Shown: positions 1-8,353 of the stretch, piece by piece
Position numbering within the stretch: the first letter of the stretch is position 1
How the letters are laid out: the number at the start of each line of letters is the position of its first letter
Made by a program: the position numbers and the translations under genes
Source of the DNA: Rodentibacter sp. Ppn85
GTDB lineage: Bacteria; Pseudomonadota; Gammaproteobacteria; Enterobacterales; Pasteurellaceae
Reading direction: 5' to 3'
Assembly: GCF_001999335.1 (NCBI RefSeq)
Contig: NZ_MLHS01000027.1
Span: 1-39,638 of the forward strand
DNA: 39,638 nucleotides
The notes under the pieces: model-generated
Database searches by the model: none
What the model was told of the DNA's origin: nothing
What the model saw: the letters and a program-made list of their open reading frames with translations, nothing else

Positions 1-1
1 C

Positions 2-1081
2 CGATTTTCCCCCTTTACCGAATTTATTGCCCCTGCGGTTTTGCCCGACGAAGTGCGGTCGCTTTTCTTTGCCGATTTTGAAGGGTTGGGGGAATATCAT
101 CAAATCCTCAATCAAGCCGCACATAAAAAAGAAAGAGCAAAAAGAATAAAAGAAAGTACCGGAACAAAACAAGCCGAACCGGAAAAACACACAAAAAATC
201 CACCGCACTTTTATGCCGTGGTTGATTGTGCCAAAGCCGTCAGTTTTCCTTACCGTTTAGAAAGCGCAGGCCGTATGGCAAATCTTTATACCGGCAACAT
301 CGGGCAAGCCTTAGAAGAACAAGCCCCTTACCTGTTGGAATTTGACCCGTACCAAGAAGAAACCGTGGCATTTTTACAACGTCTGTTTAGAAAAGCCGAC
401 AGTAAAGTATTCAGCCACTGGGCGGTTAACCCGGTGATTTTCATTAAAAGCCGTCAATCATTTGATGAGGTTTATCACCATTTACGAAAATGGACCCACC
501 TTTATGACCCAAACGCTGAAAAATGGTATTTTTTCCGCTTCTACGACCCGCTTGTGCTCAATCGTTATCTGCCACAACTGACTCACTACCCCGCTCAACT
601 TGCGGCATTGTTTGGGATGAAGTCAAATACCCAACAGACGCAGCAAGCGGTTCAACCACAAGAAAAGCAAGCCCCCATTATTGAAGCGTTTGGTCTGCGT
701 GTAGAGCAGGAATTTATTTGCTTTAGCTTAAACCCGTTACCGGAAAATACTCAGCCTGCCAAAATTGAGTTAGGGGAGGTAGAAAGAAGCGCCTTCGAAC
801 AGGTGTCTTGGAAAAAATTAAGCCAAAAACTCATTGCTATGCTTCTTCCTTATTTTCCTGACGTATCCGAGCCCCAAGCGCAACATTGGCTTGATGAATA
901 TAAACAAACACAATCTGCATCGGAAAACATACCAGAAAGGGAATATTGGACTTACTTAAGCGGTCGGGCGATTGCCGAAGAAAAAGGGCTGAATTACTTT
1001 GAGTTGCTTACCCGCCATCAGGAAAAAACAGGTTATAAGCACTTAGGTGCCACTCAATCTTTATTAGATGAATTGATTTAA
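2..1081 (+). CDS. T6SS effector adaptor, DUF4123 domain (5' partial)
   Basis: The reading frame is open to the left edge of the window, so the true start probably lies outside; the first possible in-window start is a TTG at 41. DUF4123 (Tap/TEC) proteins are chaperone-adaptors that load an effector onto the VgrG spike. The part from HFYAVVDCAKA through YRLESAGRMANLY to EQAPYLLEF, and later WYFFRFYDPLVLNRYLP, has the look of this family. The roughly 60 residues before it (FADFEGLGEYHQIL, then a Lys-rich linker) may be an N-terminal extension. The stop lies 8 nt before the VasX-like effector gene, the usual adaptor-effector order, and a vgrG would be expected just upstream. Two uptake signals lie inside (51-59, 202-210). 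The family is recognised from pattern only; the adaptor role is inferred from context. Confidence 0.75.
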   Translation, partial: RFSPFTEFIAPAVLPDEVRSLFFADFEGLGEYHQILNQAAHKKERAKRIKESTGTKQAEPEKHTKNPPHFYAVVDCAKAVSFPYRLESAGRMANLYTGNIGQALEEQAPYLLEFDPYQEETVAFLQRLFRKADSKVFSHWAVNPVIFIKSRQSFDEVYHHLRKWTHLYDPNAEKWYFFRFYDPLVLNRYLPQLTHYPAQLAALFGMKSNTQQTQQAVQPQEKQAPIIEAFGLRVEQEFICFSLNPLPENTQPAKIELGEVERSAFEQVSWKKLSQKLIAMLLPYFPDVSEPQAQHWLDEYKQTQSASENIPEREYWTYLSGRAIAEEKGLNYFELLTRHQEKTGYKHLGATQSLLDELI

Positions 1082-1089
1082 GGAATGGT

Positions 1090-3987
1090 ATGGAAAACAA
1101 GAAAAAAAATAATTCGACAACAAGAAAAGATTTAAGCCAATTAAAAGAAGAAAGTAAAAAGCTTTCTATTACAAACAATAAGTGCGCACTTCCTTTAATT
1201 CCAATCTATCCGTTGCGTTATGCACTCAGTTCCTTTTATTTAGATGAGGCAAAGGTTTCACTCAACCCCGAATCACCTAGAGCGCCTAAAATAAATGACA
1301 TCACCGTCCCGTCTTCGATGCGACGTGACTCCGTTCATCAATTACAGCAGCTCCGCCAGGGATTTATCTATATTTACTCGCCTACGCAACATCAATATAT
1401 TACGACGGATAAAAATAATAAATGGCTAGTGTTTCGTTACTTCACCAACAAAGATGATGTCAACAGTGTAAATCAATTTCCGGCAGGCGGGAAAGAGGCG
1501 GAGGGACTTGGTTATAGTTTTATTTTGTATCAATGGGAAGAAAATGCCTCTCAACACCCTTGGAAAGTAGCAGATATGCCGCCTATGGATGTCGTCTTTG
1601 TGGATAAAACCCAACAATGGGTTTACATGGCGTATAGCGAATATCCGTGGTCAGCAGAAATGCTGGAACAACTTGAAAAAGATAAAGATTTACGCGATAG
1701 CCTCATGTCGAAAATTGATGTCACGAATCAAGCTACCACAGAAAACAGCGCCTCTTTCGATGAAATTAGCAGTTTTGCCATTGAGTTTGATAATAAAGAG
1801 ACAAACCTTTTTGAGATAAGTAAAAACTGGTTTACCCGTATTCAAAAAGCCCATAAACTCCCAAACCTCTGTGGCGAACAAGAAAAAGGACTGATTGTCG
1901 GGCTAAACGATATTGTGGGTGAGTTACGCGAGCTCCAAAATATTTTGTACCAATTAACCCAAGCTGCCGAGGCTTACTATAAAAAATATACTTATCCGCT
2001 CACAATAGGGAATATTATCGATCCGAAAGTGGCTTACGATGTCCGTGGTGAAGCCTTTCCATTTAAAAAGCTCGTTCGGGTCATCGAACAAAAAGGGGTA
2101 AAAGAGGCGCTTTCAACGCAATTTGAGTCAAAATATAAAAAATTAGTCAATAACGGTTATCAATGGTATGAAAAACCGGCAAAAGCCATTGTTGAACAAA
2201 TCAATGGGCTTTATCGTTGGAAGCAACTCAATACCTTGATGAATAAAGTGATACCTAATGCCCTCAAATCAGCAGGAAAAGACAATCATCAGGCAATCAA
2301 TCATACTGCTTACGTTTTCAATCGGTTATTAACCGATATGGTTATCGGGCTGGAATCCACCCCGGAGGGCGAAAAACTGTTAAGCAACCTACTCACCGCA
2401 CCGGAGGGCGGCAGTGGCTCGTTTAGTCATGAACAATACCGAAAAACCATCAAAGAAGCGATGGATATGTTTAACGCTTCCATTATCACGATACAAGATA
2501 TTCAGGTGAGACAAAAAACTTTTGATAAATTTTATACCGGTATGGAGCAGTTTTATACCTTTGCCGGCAACAGCCTGATTAAGAGCTGGTTAAAAGGTGG
2601 AGAATGTGCGATTTCCAAAGAAACGCTCTTTTCCAACTATAACCTGCTCACGCAAAAAGGTTCGCCGGATGTGATTTTTGCAACCCTTGCAGAAAAAATT
2701 ATTAACGTGACCAATGAGAATTTAACTCAGAGCTCGACAAAGAAAGAGCGAAAACGGCTGATTGCCCAACTGAAAAAACAGTTAAAAGAAGAACAAATAC
2801 ATTGGCAGGCGGACTTTGAGGCTTGGTCGGCACAAGCGGCGATATGGGAAAAACGCATTCGTTTCTTAGGCATTTTGGCAGCGTTTAACGGAATAAAATC
2901 ACTGGATACGGATTTGGCTAAAAAGAAACTGTCCCATACGGCAATCGGACGTTTTGCGCAAGACCCGGTGTTACAAAAAACCACGGCGATTTTAGAAATT
3001 TCCATCGGCACGACCGATGTGGCTTACGGCATGGGGCTGATAAAAAACCCGGGGCAGTTTGTGTCGATGAACAGCCATTCCGTCGGTGGCATGTTAAGAG
3101 CAATGGGCACCAATCTACGGGCATTGGCTTATGTGGGTGCCGGGGTGATTACTGGGGTGCTGGCGGCAGTGATTGCGGCTGGTGGGATTGCGGAGGCGTG
3201 GAAGAACAATGATAATATTGCCTTGGCAGGAAATATTGTGGTGTTTACCGGTAGTGCTACCGGTGCGGTATTAACTGCACTTATTCCTTTTGATTTCTTT
3301 GCTGGTGTAGCAGTGCTTGGTGTTGTCGGTGCCATTGCGTTTGCATTAGTGTTAATTGGCGGATTGGCGGTAAACCTGTGGGGGAAAACCCCATTGCAAG
3401 TATGGGTGGAAAATAGATTCTGGGGGAATAGTGAAAGATATTTTTACTGGAATAATTTGCCAAGAGACTCTATTGATAAACAGATCGACAACTCAGCTAT
3501 TCTTTCTGAGAAGGAATTAGAACAAAAAATCGCACATTTACCTAAAATTGAAAATGACATATTAAAAACACCTGCTCTCTTGTCTGGTACAACACCACTT
3601 ATGGCTCAATATCTTATCATAAGCAAAGGATTACAGGAGGAGCTGTACGAATACTTAATTCAATCAGGATTACAAATTCACACCTCAGGTAGGCAATTTA
3701 CCCTTTTCTATGCGGAATTTGAAAAAACACGTCCGACATTAGCAAATCTGGAAATTTACTGTATGAGCTATCGCACCAAAAAACGTAAACGTATTAGCCA
3801 ATTCTCTTATGCTTTGCGTAACGTGCGTTTCTCATTAATTGAAAACGGCATCACGGAAACGGATATTACCCTTTCTGTGGTGTTTACCGATAGAAAGGGT
3901 GATCAAGTAAGAAAGCTCTATGAAAGTGAGGGTTGGAAAGTTCAGCATAAACAAGATATTGACGCAGCACTTAAATTAAAAGACTAA
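1090..3987 (+). CDS. VasX-like T6SS membrane effector (965 aa)
   Basis: Probable antibacterial effector delivered by the type VI system into the inner membrane of rivals. The N-terminal part (about residues 32-185) has the traits of the VasX N-terminal / BTH_I2691 effector family: PIYPLRYAL, then LRQGFIYIYSPTQHQYIT, LVFRYF and AYSEYPWS. A long, mostly helical charged middle follows. Three Gly/Ala-rich hydrophobic stretches lie at about residues 680-700, 710-735 and 736-765, matching the colicin-like transmembrane region of VasX. The last 190 residues are soluble-looking and I do not recognise them. The start is ATG with AAGGAA 4 nt upstream. The gene follows the DUF4123 adaptor by 8 nt and precedes a membrane protein by 19 nt, giving adaptor-effector-partner order. 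I saw no uptake signal in it. Pore formation is inferred from the family. Confidence 0.75.
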   Translation: MENKKKNNSTTRKDLSQLKEESKKLSITNNKCALPLIPIYPLRYALSSFYLDEAKVSLNPESPRAPKINDITVPSSMRRDSVHQLQQLRQGFIYIYSPTQHQYITTDKNNKWLVFRYFTNKDDVNSVNQFPAGGKEAEGLGYSFILYQWEENASQHPWKVADMPPMDVVFVDKTQQWVYMAYSEYPWSAEMLEQLEKDKDLRDSLMSKIDVTNQATTENSASFDEISSFAIEFDNKETNLFEISKNWFTRIQKAHKLPNLCGEQEKGLIVGLNDIVGELRELQNILYQLTQAAEAYYKKYTYPLTIGNIIDPKVAYDVRGEAFPFKKLVRVIEQKGVKEALSTQFESKYKKLVNNGYQWYEKPAKAIVEQINGLYRWKQLNTLMNKVIPNALKSAGKDNHQAINHTAYVFNRLLTDMVIGLESTPEGEKLLSNLLTAPEGGSGSFSHEQYRKTIKEAMDMFNASIITIQDIQVRQKTFDKFYTGMEQFYTFAGNSLIKSWLKGGECAISKETLFSNYNLLTQKGSPDVIFATLAEKIINVTNENLTQSSTKKERKRLIAQLKKQLKEEQIHWQADFEAWSAQAAIWEKRIRFLGILAAFNGIKSLDTDLAKKKLSHTAIGRFAQDPVLQKTTAILEISIGTTDVAYGMGLIKNPGQFVSMNSHSVGGMLRAMGTNLRALAYVGAGVITGVLAAVIAAGGIAEAWKNNDNIALAGNIVVFTGSATGAVLTALIPFDFFAGVAVLGVVGAIAFALVLIGGLAVNLWGKTPLQVWVENRFWGNSERYFYWNNLPRDSIDKQIDNSAILSEKELEQKIAHLPKIENDILKTPALLSGTTPLMAQYLIISKGLQEELYEYLIQSGLQIHTSGRQFTLFYAEFEKTRPTLANLEIYCMSYRTKKRKRISQFSYALRNVRFSLIENGITETDITLSVVFTDRKGDQVRKLYESEGWKVQHKQDIDAALKLKD

Positions 3988-4006
3988 TAACCTAGAGGTA
4001 TAAACC

Positions 4007-5179
4007 ATGATCCCCCAACTCACTCCAAGACTTAAACGAATGCTCCGCCGTTGTTTTGTTAAAATTGATGATAATACCATTGAAATAAAAGGAAAAAGAG
4101 GTGGGACAGTTAAATTAGTGTTTATTATTATAACTGCATTTGGGTATTATGATTTTATTCATCCGGATTATAGACAAACTACTTTTGATGACTTGAAATT
4201 TACCTTCCAGCCTGAAACTCGTTTTCAAGATTCTTGGCTTTTTAATGCTGACTTTAGCCGCCCCAATTATACGAGGCATGGTCAGACTAAAGAAGAATAC
4301 CTAGCTGAAATGTGGGAAATTCACAAGGGTAGTGTATGGCGGGGCTATGTTTATCCCATTAAATACTTTTTATTATTGTTAATTTTATTGAAACCCTCCA
4401 AACGCCGTGCCCGCCTCGATCGTAAACGGGGTATTATTTACACCTACGTGGGTAAAAAACTCTATGTCACGGAAATCAATAAATTAATGCGACCCTTTCC
4501 CGAATATATTGCTGCGATGAATGCCTCGGTATTCTTTTGGGTGCACCCCTATCAACGCAAAGGTACGGGAACATTATGTTTTAAAGGTCCACAAATTCTC
4601 GTTGTTGACCACTCATCATGGTTACCGATGTTTGCCTTGCTTTTTTTAGTTTATATCAAGCCGGACGTGGCGACTTATAATACCGCACCGCATCTTAAAA
4701 AGATTTTAGTGGATTTTATGAATCCCGATACTCCTCAAGAGCGCATTGACGACATCATGAATGCGATTGACGGCAAAAAAGGATTTTTTGAACGGCTGTT
4801 CGGTTTGTTATTTAATTGGATTGATAGCGGCTTATATACGAAAAAACGGCCTAAACAGGCATTTTTGGAAGAAAAGTTGGCTGAATACTTTCAGAAAGAA
4901 GCCCCCAATATTACCGAACTGCCCTCTTTTCGTTTTGCCAACGACTTTGACAAATTTTCCGATAAATGGCACAACTTCGTTATTTTAAGCTGCCAATATA
5001 ATCGAAAAGTGGGCTATGGCACTGTGCCCTGTCCGAATTTATTTGACTATCCGAAGCAGGATACATTACATGTCAGTAAATTTTTTGGTACTTGGGGCAA
5101 TATCCAAGACGAAAGTAATACGCCATTAGAAGTGTTAGAAAAGCAGCAGGGCAAGAAAAAAAGGAAGAAGAGAAAATAG
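4007..5179 (+). CDS. Membrane protein next to the effector, candidate immunity protein
   Basis: Not securely recognised. It is 390 residues with hydrophobic segments at about 37-52, 112-128 and 200-216, an aromatic-rich middle (FFWVHPYQRKGTG, LVVDHSSWLPMF) and a very basic tail ending KKKRKKRK. It lies 19 nt after the VasX-like effector with its own AGAGG ribosome site, so it is almost certainly co-expressed. Immunity proteins of VasX-type effectors are inner-membrane proteins encoded immediately downstream, which makes immunity the best guess. The protein is larger than typical immunity proteins and resembles proteins I have seen labelled DUF6708, but I cannot confirm that. It could instead be a second effector-associated factor. 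Its stop codon abuts a repeat element. Confidence 0.55.
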   Translation: MIPQLTPRLKRMLRRCFVKIDDNTIEIKGKRGGTVKLVFIIITAFGYYDFIHPDYRQTTFDDLKFTFQPETRFQDSWLFNADFSRPNYTRHGQTKEEYLAEMWEIHKGSVWRGYVYPIKYFLLLLILLKPSKRRARLDRKRGIIYTYVGKKLYVTEINKLMRPFPEYIAAMNASVFFWVHPYQRKGTGTLCFKGPQILVVDHSSWLPMFALLFLVYIKPDVATYNTAPHLKKILVDFMNPDTPQERIDDIMNAIDGKKGFFERLFGLLFNWIDSGLYTKKRPKQAFLEEKLAEYFQKEAPNITELPSFRFANDFDKFSDKWHNFVILSCQYNRKVGYGTVPCPNLFDYPKQDTLHVSKFFGTWGNIQDESNTPLEVLEKQQGKKKRKKRK

Positions 5180-5344
5180 CGATATTATGTAACAGTTGCA
5201 CAAACTTAAATCTTATTTCATAGGTAGGTAGGGACGCCACGCTGATGTCCGTAAAAAGTTAAATGATTTGAAAAGGCTGTATGGCGGACACCGGCATGTC
5301 ATCCCTACATTTTCTTTAAATTATGCATTCGCTACATAATATCG
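5180..5344. repeat. MITE/REP-like element with 12-bp terminal inverted repeats
   Basis: CGATATTATGTA (5180-5191) and its exact complement TACATAATATCG (5333-5344) bracket 165 bp between two convergent genes. Inside, an arm beginning GTAGGGACG (near 5226) and an arm ending ATCCCTAC (near 5308) each head an imperfect hairpin containing GGAC/GTCC. GTAG...CTAC bracketing is typical of REP-type palindromes, and a related GTAGGGACG...GTCCCTAC pair occurs at 36776-36823. I see no obvious target-site duplication. It may also act as a bidirectional transcript end. Confidence 0.5.
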
Positions 5345-5354
5345 TCTTTTAAGA

Positions 5355-6074
5355 TTACTTTTTCATCCATTTATCATAGATTTTTTGATATTCACCCTTT
5401 TCTTTAATCGCTTTCAAACCTTGATTTAAACGTTCTTGCAAGGTTTTATTGGATTTGTTTAATGCGATCCCCACACCGCGACCAAAATATTTCTCATTGG
5501 TGATTTTCTCACCGACAAATTCAATATTTGGCTCTTTCACTATAATATCCGCCAACAATGCCGTATCACTCAACACAATATCAATCCGTCCATTTTGCAA
5601 ATCTAAAATCGCATCTTGTAAATTAACATAAGATTTCGGTAAATATTGAGGTGTTTCGGCAACGGTATATTGCTGGAAAGTCGAGCCGTTTTGTACACCG
5701 ATATTTTTTGCTGTCGCTAAATTTCCTTTTCCCTTCAATGCAACATAGCTTGCAGAGCTATCATAATAAGGATCACTGAATAAAAGCTGTTTTTCTCGGG
5801 ATGGCGTAATATCAATTGCCGACATTACCACATCAAAGCGCTTTGCTTTCAAACTAGGAATTAAAGCATCAAACGGTTGGGTTTTAAAATGGCAGGTTGC
5901 TTGAATTTCTTTACAAATTGCTTGCGCAATATCAATATCAAACCCCTCCAGCTCCCCTTTCTCTGTTGTCATTTCAAAAGGCGGGTAACTCGGTTCCGTA
6001 CCAAAAGTCAATTCTTCCGCATTAATCATCACCGTAGTACTCATTAAGATTCCGAGTAAAAATAATTTTTTCAT
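5355..6074 (-). CDS. artI: Periplasmic arginine-binding protein, ArtI/ArtJ type
   Basis: Substrate-binding component of an ABC importer for arginine or related basic amino acids. The N-terminal signal peptide is probably cleaved after INA (about residue 19). The body is closely similar to E. coli ArtI/ArtJ in order and length (239 aa): [70 protein letters not shown] and a final IYDKW. The permease and ATPase genes (artQMP) are not in this window, so it is an orphan binding protein that must use a transporter encoded elsewhere. It is transcribed divergently from the pseudouridine kinase gene. Candidate ARG boxes lie over its promoter. Specificity for arginine rather than lysine, ornithine or histidine is inferred from similarity. 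Confidence 0.85.
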   Translation of the reverse strand: MKKLFLLGILMSTTVMINAEELTFGTEPSYPPFEMTTEKGELEGFDIDIAQAICKEIQATCHFKTQPFDALIPSLKAKRFDVVMSAIDITPSREKQLLFSDPYYDSSASYVALKGKGNLATAKNIGVQNGSTFQQYTVAETPQYLPKSYVNLQDAILDLQNGRIDIVLSDTALLADIIVKEPNIEFVGEKITNEKYFGRGVGIALNKSNKTLQERLNQGLKAIKEKGEYQKIYDKWMKK

Positions 6075-6120
6075 AATCTCTTTCCCTGTTTGTTGTGTGA
6101 ATCATTTTCTTCGCATAGAT

Positions 6121-6167
6121 ATTATAAAAAAATGAATACATATGCAATATTTATGCATAAAATAAAA
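6121..6167 (-). promoter_or_regulatory. artI promoter with candidate tandem ARG boxes
   Basis: On the minus strand a TATAAT (complement at 6121-6126) sits 47 nt before the artI start. Upstream of it lie TGAAT-N4-ATGCA (6133-6146), nine of ten core bases of the ArgR box TGAAT-N4-ATTCA, and a weaker partner starting TGCAT at 6154. The two starts are exactly 21 bp apart, the spacing of two 18-bp ARG boxes with a 3-bp gap. They would overlap the -35 region, fitting arginine repression of an arginine-binding protein. Confidence 0.4.
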
Positions 6168-6182
6168 TATTGTTAAAAATTT

Positions 6183-6198
6183 TGTGATCAACCTCTCA
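6183..6198 (+). promoter_or_regulatory. CRP site of the psu/rih operon
   Basis: TGTGA-N6-TCTCA matches nine of ten core bases of the CRP consensus TGTGA-N6-TCACA. A nearly identical copy, including flanking bases, precedes rbsD (9390-9405). The centre is about 60 bp upstream of the start expected from a TTGCAT (6216-6221) and CAATAT (6240-6245) promoter pair, the class I activator position. Confidence 0.6.
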
Positions 6199-6245
6199 AA
6201 TTTGTAATTTCTCGTTTGCATTACTGTTTAAAACACACACAATAT

Positions 6246-6278
6246 TAAACAAAAGTTTGCTACATAAACTTTTGTTTA
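6246..6278 (+). promoter_or_regulatory. Perfect 13-bp inverted repeat, candidate operator of the HTH-kinase
   Basis: TAAACAAAAGTTT (6246-6258) and AAACTTTTGTTTA (6266-6278) are exact complements separated by 7 bp. The dyad lies between the predicted -10 and the ribosome site AGAGAGG (6278-6284) of the kinase gene, where a bound repressor would block transcription. The downstream protein carries an N-terminal winged helix, so autoregulation is plausible. A transcript hairpin is the alternative, but the arms are AT-rich and no T-run follows. Confidence 0.55.
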
Positions 6279-6290
6279 GAGAGGCATAAT

Positions 6291-7394
6291 ATGACAGAAA
6301 ATGAGCGCCGCATTTTAGAGATAATTAAACAAAATCCTTTTATATCCCAACAAACACTCGCTGAAAGCATTTCTCTTTCACGCCCGGCAGTTGCCAATAT
6401 TATTTCATCGCTAATAAAGAAAGAATATTTATTGGGCAAGGCTTATATACTGAATCAACGCACTTCGATTGTATGTATTGGTGCTGCAAATTTGGATAAA
6501 AAAGTAAAAACAAGCGGTGAGCTCCTTAGCTATACCTCAAATCCAGTTAATTCAACGATTTCTATCGGCGGCGTAGTTCGTAATGTTGCCGAAAATCTAG
6601 GGCGGTTAGATCACGAAGTTACGTTGATTTCAACGGTAGGCAATGATCCTGAATGGGCGAGAATTAAGGCATTATCCGAACCTTTTATGAATACGGATGG
6701 GGTAATCGTTGTTGAAGGAGAATCCACCGGCTGCTATACCGCTCTTTTGGATCGCTATGGAGAGATGTATCTTGGGCTGGCAGATATGTCAATCTACGAC
6801 AAATTTACACCTGAATTGCTTATTAAAAAACAACATTTCTTAAAAAATGCTAGTTGTATTGTAGTGGATTTGAATTGTCCTAAAGCAACACTTGAATTTA
6901 TTTTTGCTTACGCACAAAAACATCGAATAAACGTTGCTGTGATTGCCGTATCCGAGCCAAAAATGAAACATCTTCCAACCGATCTAAAAGCAATAGACTA
7001 CTTATTTATTAACAAAGGCGAATTAGGTGCTTTTGTTGAAGAATATATTGATTCGGATGAAAAATTAAATAAAGCCATTCATACCTTGCTCAATAATGGA
7101 GTAAAAAACATCGTTTTAACAGCGGGTTCTAATGGTGTGCTGTTCACCTCAAAAGAATATCAAAAATGGTTCGATATTAAACGGCTAGAGGGCTCAAAAA
7201 TCATTGATGTGACAGGCGCAGGCGATTCATTCAGTGCAGCTTACATTAGTGCTTGGCTTAATAATCAGTCTATCGAAAACTGTATGCTTTCAGGAATAAC
7301 AAATGCTTATCACACGATTCAATCCGAATTTACGGTGCGACCAAATTTAACTAAACATCAACTCACACTAGAAATGGAGAAATATTATGAATAA
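6291..7394 (+). CDS. psuK: Pseudouridine kinase (PfkB family) with N-terminal HTH domain
   Basis: Residues 1-55 form a winged helix (RRILEIIKQNPFISQQTLAESISLSRPAVANIISSL, in parts). The rest is a PfkB/ribokinase-fold sugar kinase with the GGVVRNVAENLGRL substrate region and the VTGAGDSFSAAYI anion-hole/catalytic Asp motif near the C-terminus. At 367 aa it matches the HTH-fused form (as in E. coli YeiI) rather than the 313-aa PsuK. The stop overlaps the psuG start by 8 nt (ATGAATAA), so translation is coupled, which supports pseudouridine as substrate: phosphorylation to pseudouridine 5'-phosphate, the PsuG substrate. The HTH suggests the enzyme also regulates its own operon through the inverted repeat at 6246-6278. 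The symbol rests on context; another nucleoside could be the substrate. Confidence 0.8.
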   Translation: MTENERRILEIIKQNPFISQQTLAESISLSRPAVANIISSLIKKEYLLGKAYILNQRTSIVCIGAANLDKKVKTSGELLSYTSNPVNSTISIGGVVRNVAENLGRLDHEVTLISTVGNDPEWARIKALSEPFMNTDGVIVVEGESTGCYTALLDRYGEMYLGLADMSIYDKFTPELLIKKQHFLKNASCIVVDLNCPKATLEFIFAYAQKHRINVAVIAVSEPKMKHLPTDLKAIDYLFINKGELGAFVEEYIDSDEKLNKAIHTLLNNGVKNIVLTAGSNGVLFTSKEYQKWFDIKRLEGSKIIDVTGAGDSFSAAYISAWLNNQSIENCMLSGITNAYHTIQSEFTVRPNLTKHQLTLEMEKYYE

Positions 7395-8298
7395 ATACAT
7401 TATGCTTTCTAATGAAGTCAAAAATGGTATGGAAAAAGGATTACCCATCATTGCCCTTGAATCAACCATTATTTCACATGGTATGCCTTACCCACAAAAT
7501 GTGGCAATGGCAAGAGAAGTAGAACAAATTATTCGTGATAACGGTGCAGTTCCAGCTACGATCGCGATCATTGATGGAAAAATTCGAGTAGGCTTGTCTG
7601 ATGATGAACTAGAAATGTTTGGAATTAGTAAAAGTATCGCAAAAGTTTCTCGTCGAGATTTAGCAAACGTTGTTTCATCAAAAACACTTGGTGCGACAAC
7701 TGTTGCCACCACTATGATCGCAGCAAAACTAGCTGGAATAAAATTTTTTGTTACTGGCGGACTAGGTGGCGTACACCGCGGTTGGGAAACTCATTTGGAT
7801 ATTTCAGCCGATCTTGAGGAACTTGCCAACACCGATGTCACCGTAATTTGCGCTGGGGCAAAATCAATTCTTGATCTACCTGCTACGCTTGAATATTTAG
7901 AAACAAAAGGCGTACCTGTTATTGGCTATAAAACCAAAAATCTTCCAGCATTTTTTACCAGAGATAGTGGTTTACCTTTAGCATTATCATCCGATGATAT
8001 TTCACATATTGCCAATATGATAAAAACAAAATGGGAACTTAAGTTACAAGGTGGTGTTGTCGTTGCTAATCCGATTCCCGAAGCCGATGCGCTCGCGCCC
8101 GAATACATTGATAGCATCATTGAAAATGCAGTAAAAGAAGCAGAAGAACAAAATATTATCGGCAAAGATATTACGCCATTCTTGCTTGGTAAAATAGTGG
8201 AATTAACCGGAGGAAAGAGCTTAGAAGCCAATATTAAACTTGTAAAACACAATGCAAAAGTAGGCGCTCAACTTGCCGTTGAATTTTTCAAAAATTAA
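7387..8298 (+). CDS. psuG: Pseudouridine-5'-phosphate glycosidase
   Basis: Cleaves the C-C glycosidic bond of pseudouridine 5'-phosphate to uracil and ribose 5-phosphate in the cytoplasm. The 303-aa protein has the hallmark blocks of the PsuG (YeiN/IndA) family: ALESTIISHGMPYPQN with its acidic residue near position 25, the GGLGGVHRGWETHLDISADLEEL block in two parts with metal-binding acidic residues, and CAGAKSILD near residue 159, whose Lys is the probable Schiff-base residue. It overlaps the kinase gene by 8 nt, and 55 nt separate it from the nucleoside hydrolase. The ribose 5-phosphate it makes is also the product of ribokinase downstream. Codon use is AT-rich and no uptake signal was seen here. 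Confidence 0.93.
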   Translation: MNKYIMLSNEVKNGMEKGLPIIALESTIISHGMPYPQNVAMAREVEQIIRDNGAVPATIAIIDGKIRVGLSDDELEMFGISKSIAKVSRRDLANVVSSKTLGATTVATTMIAAKLAGIKFFVTGGLGGVHRGWETHLDISADLEELANTDVTVICAGAKSILDLPATLEYLETKGVPVIGYKTKNLPAFFTRDSGLPLALSSDDISHIANMIKTKWELKLQGGVVVANPIPEADALAPEYIDSIIENAVKEAEEQNIIGKDITPFLLGKIVELTGGKSLEANIKLVKHNAKVGAQLAVEFFKN

Positions 8299-8353
8299 CA
8301 TTCTTCCAAAATAAATTTAGCCGTTTATGGTTATAAAAACATAGGAGTAGAAA

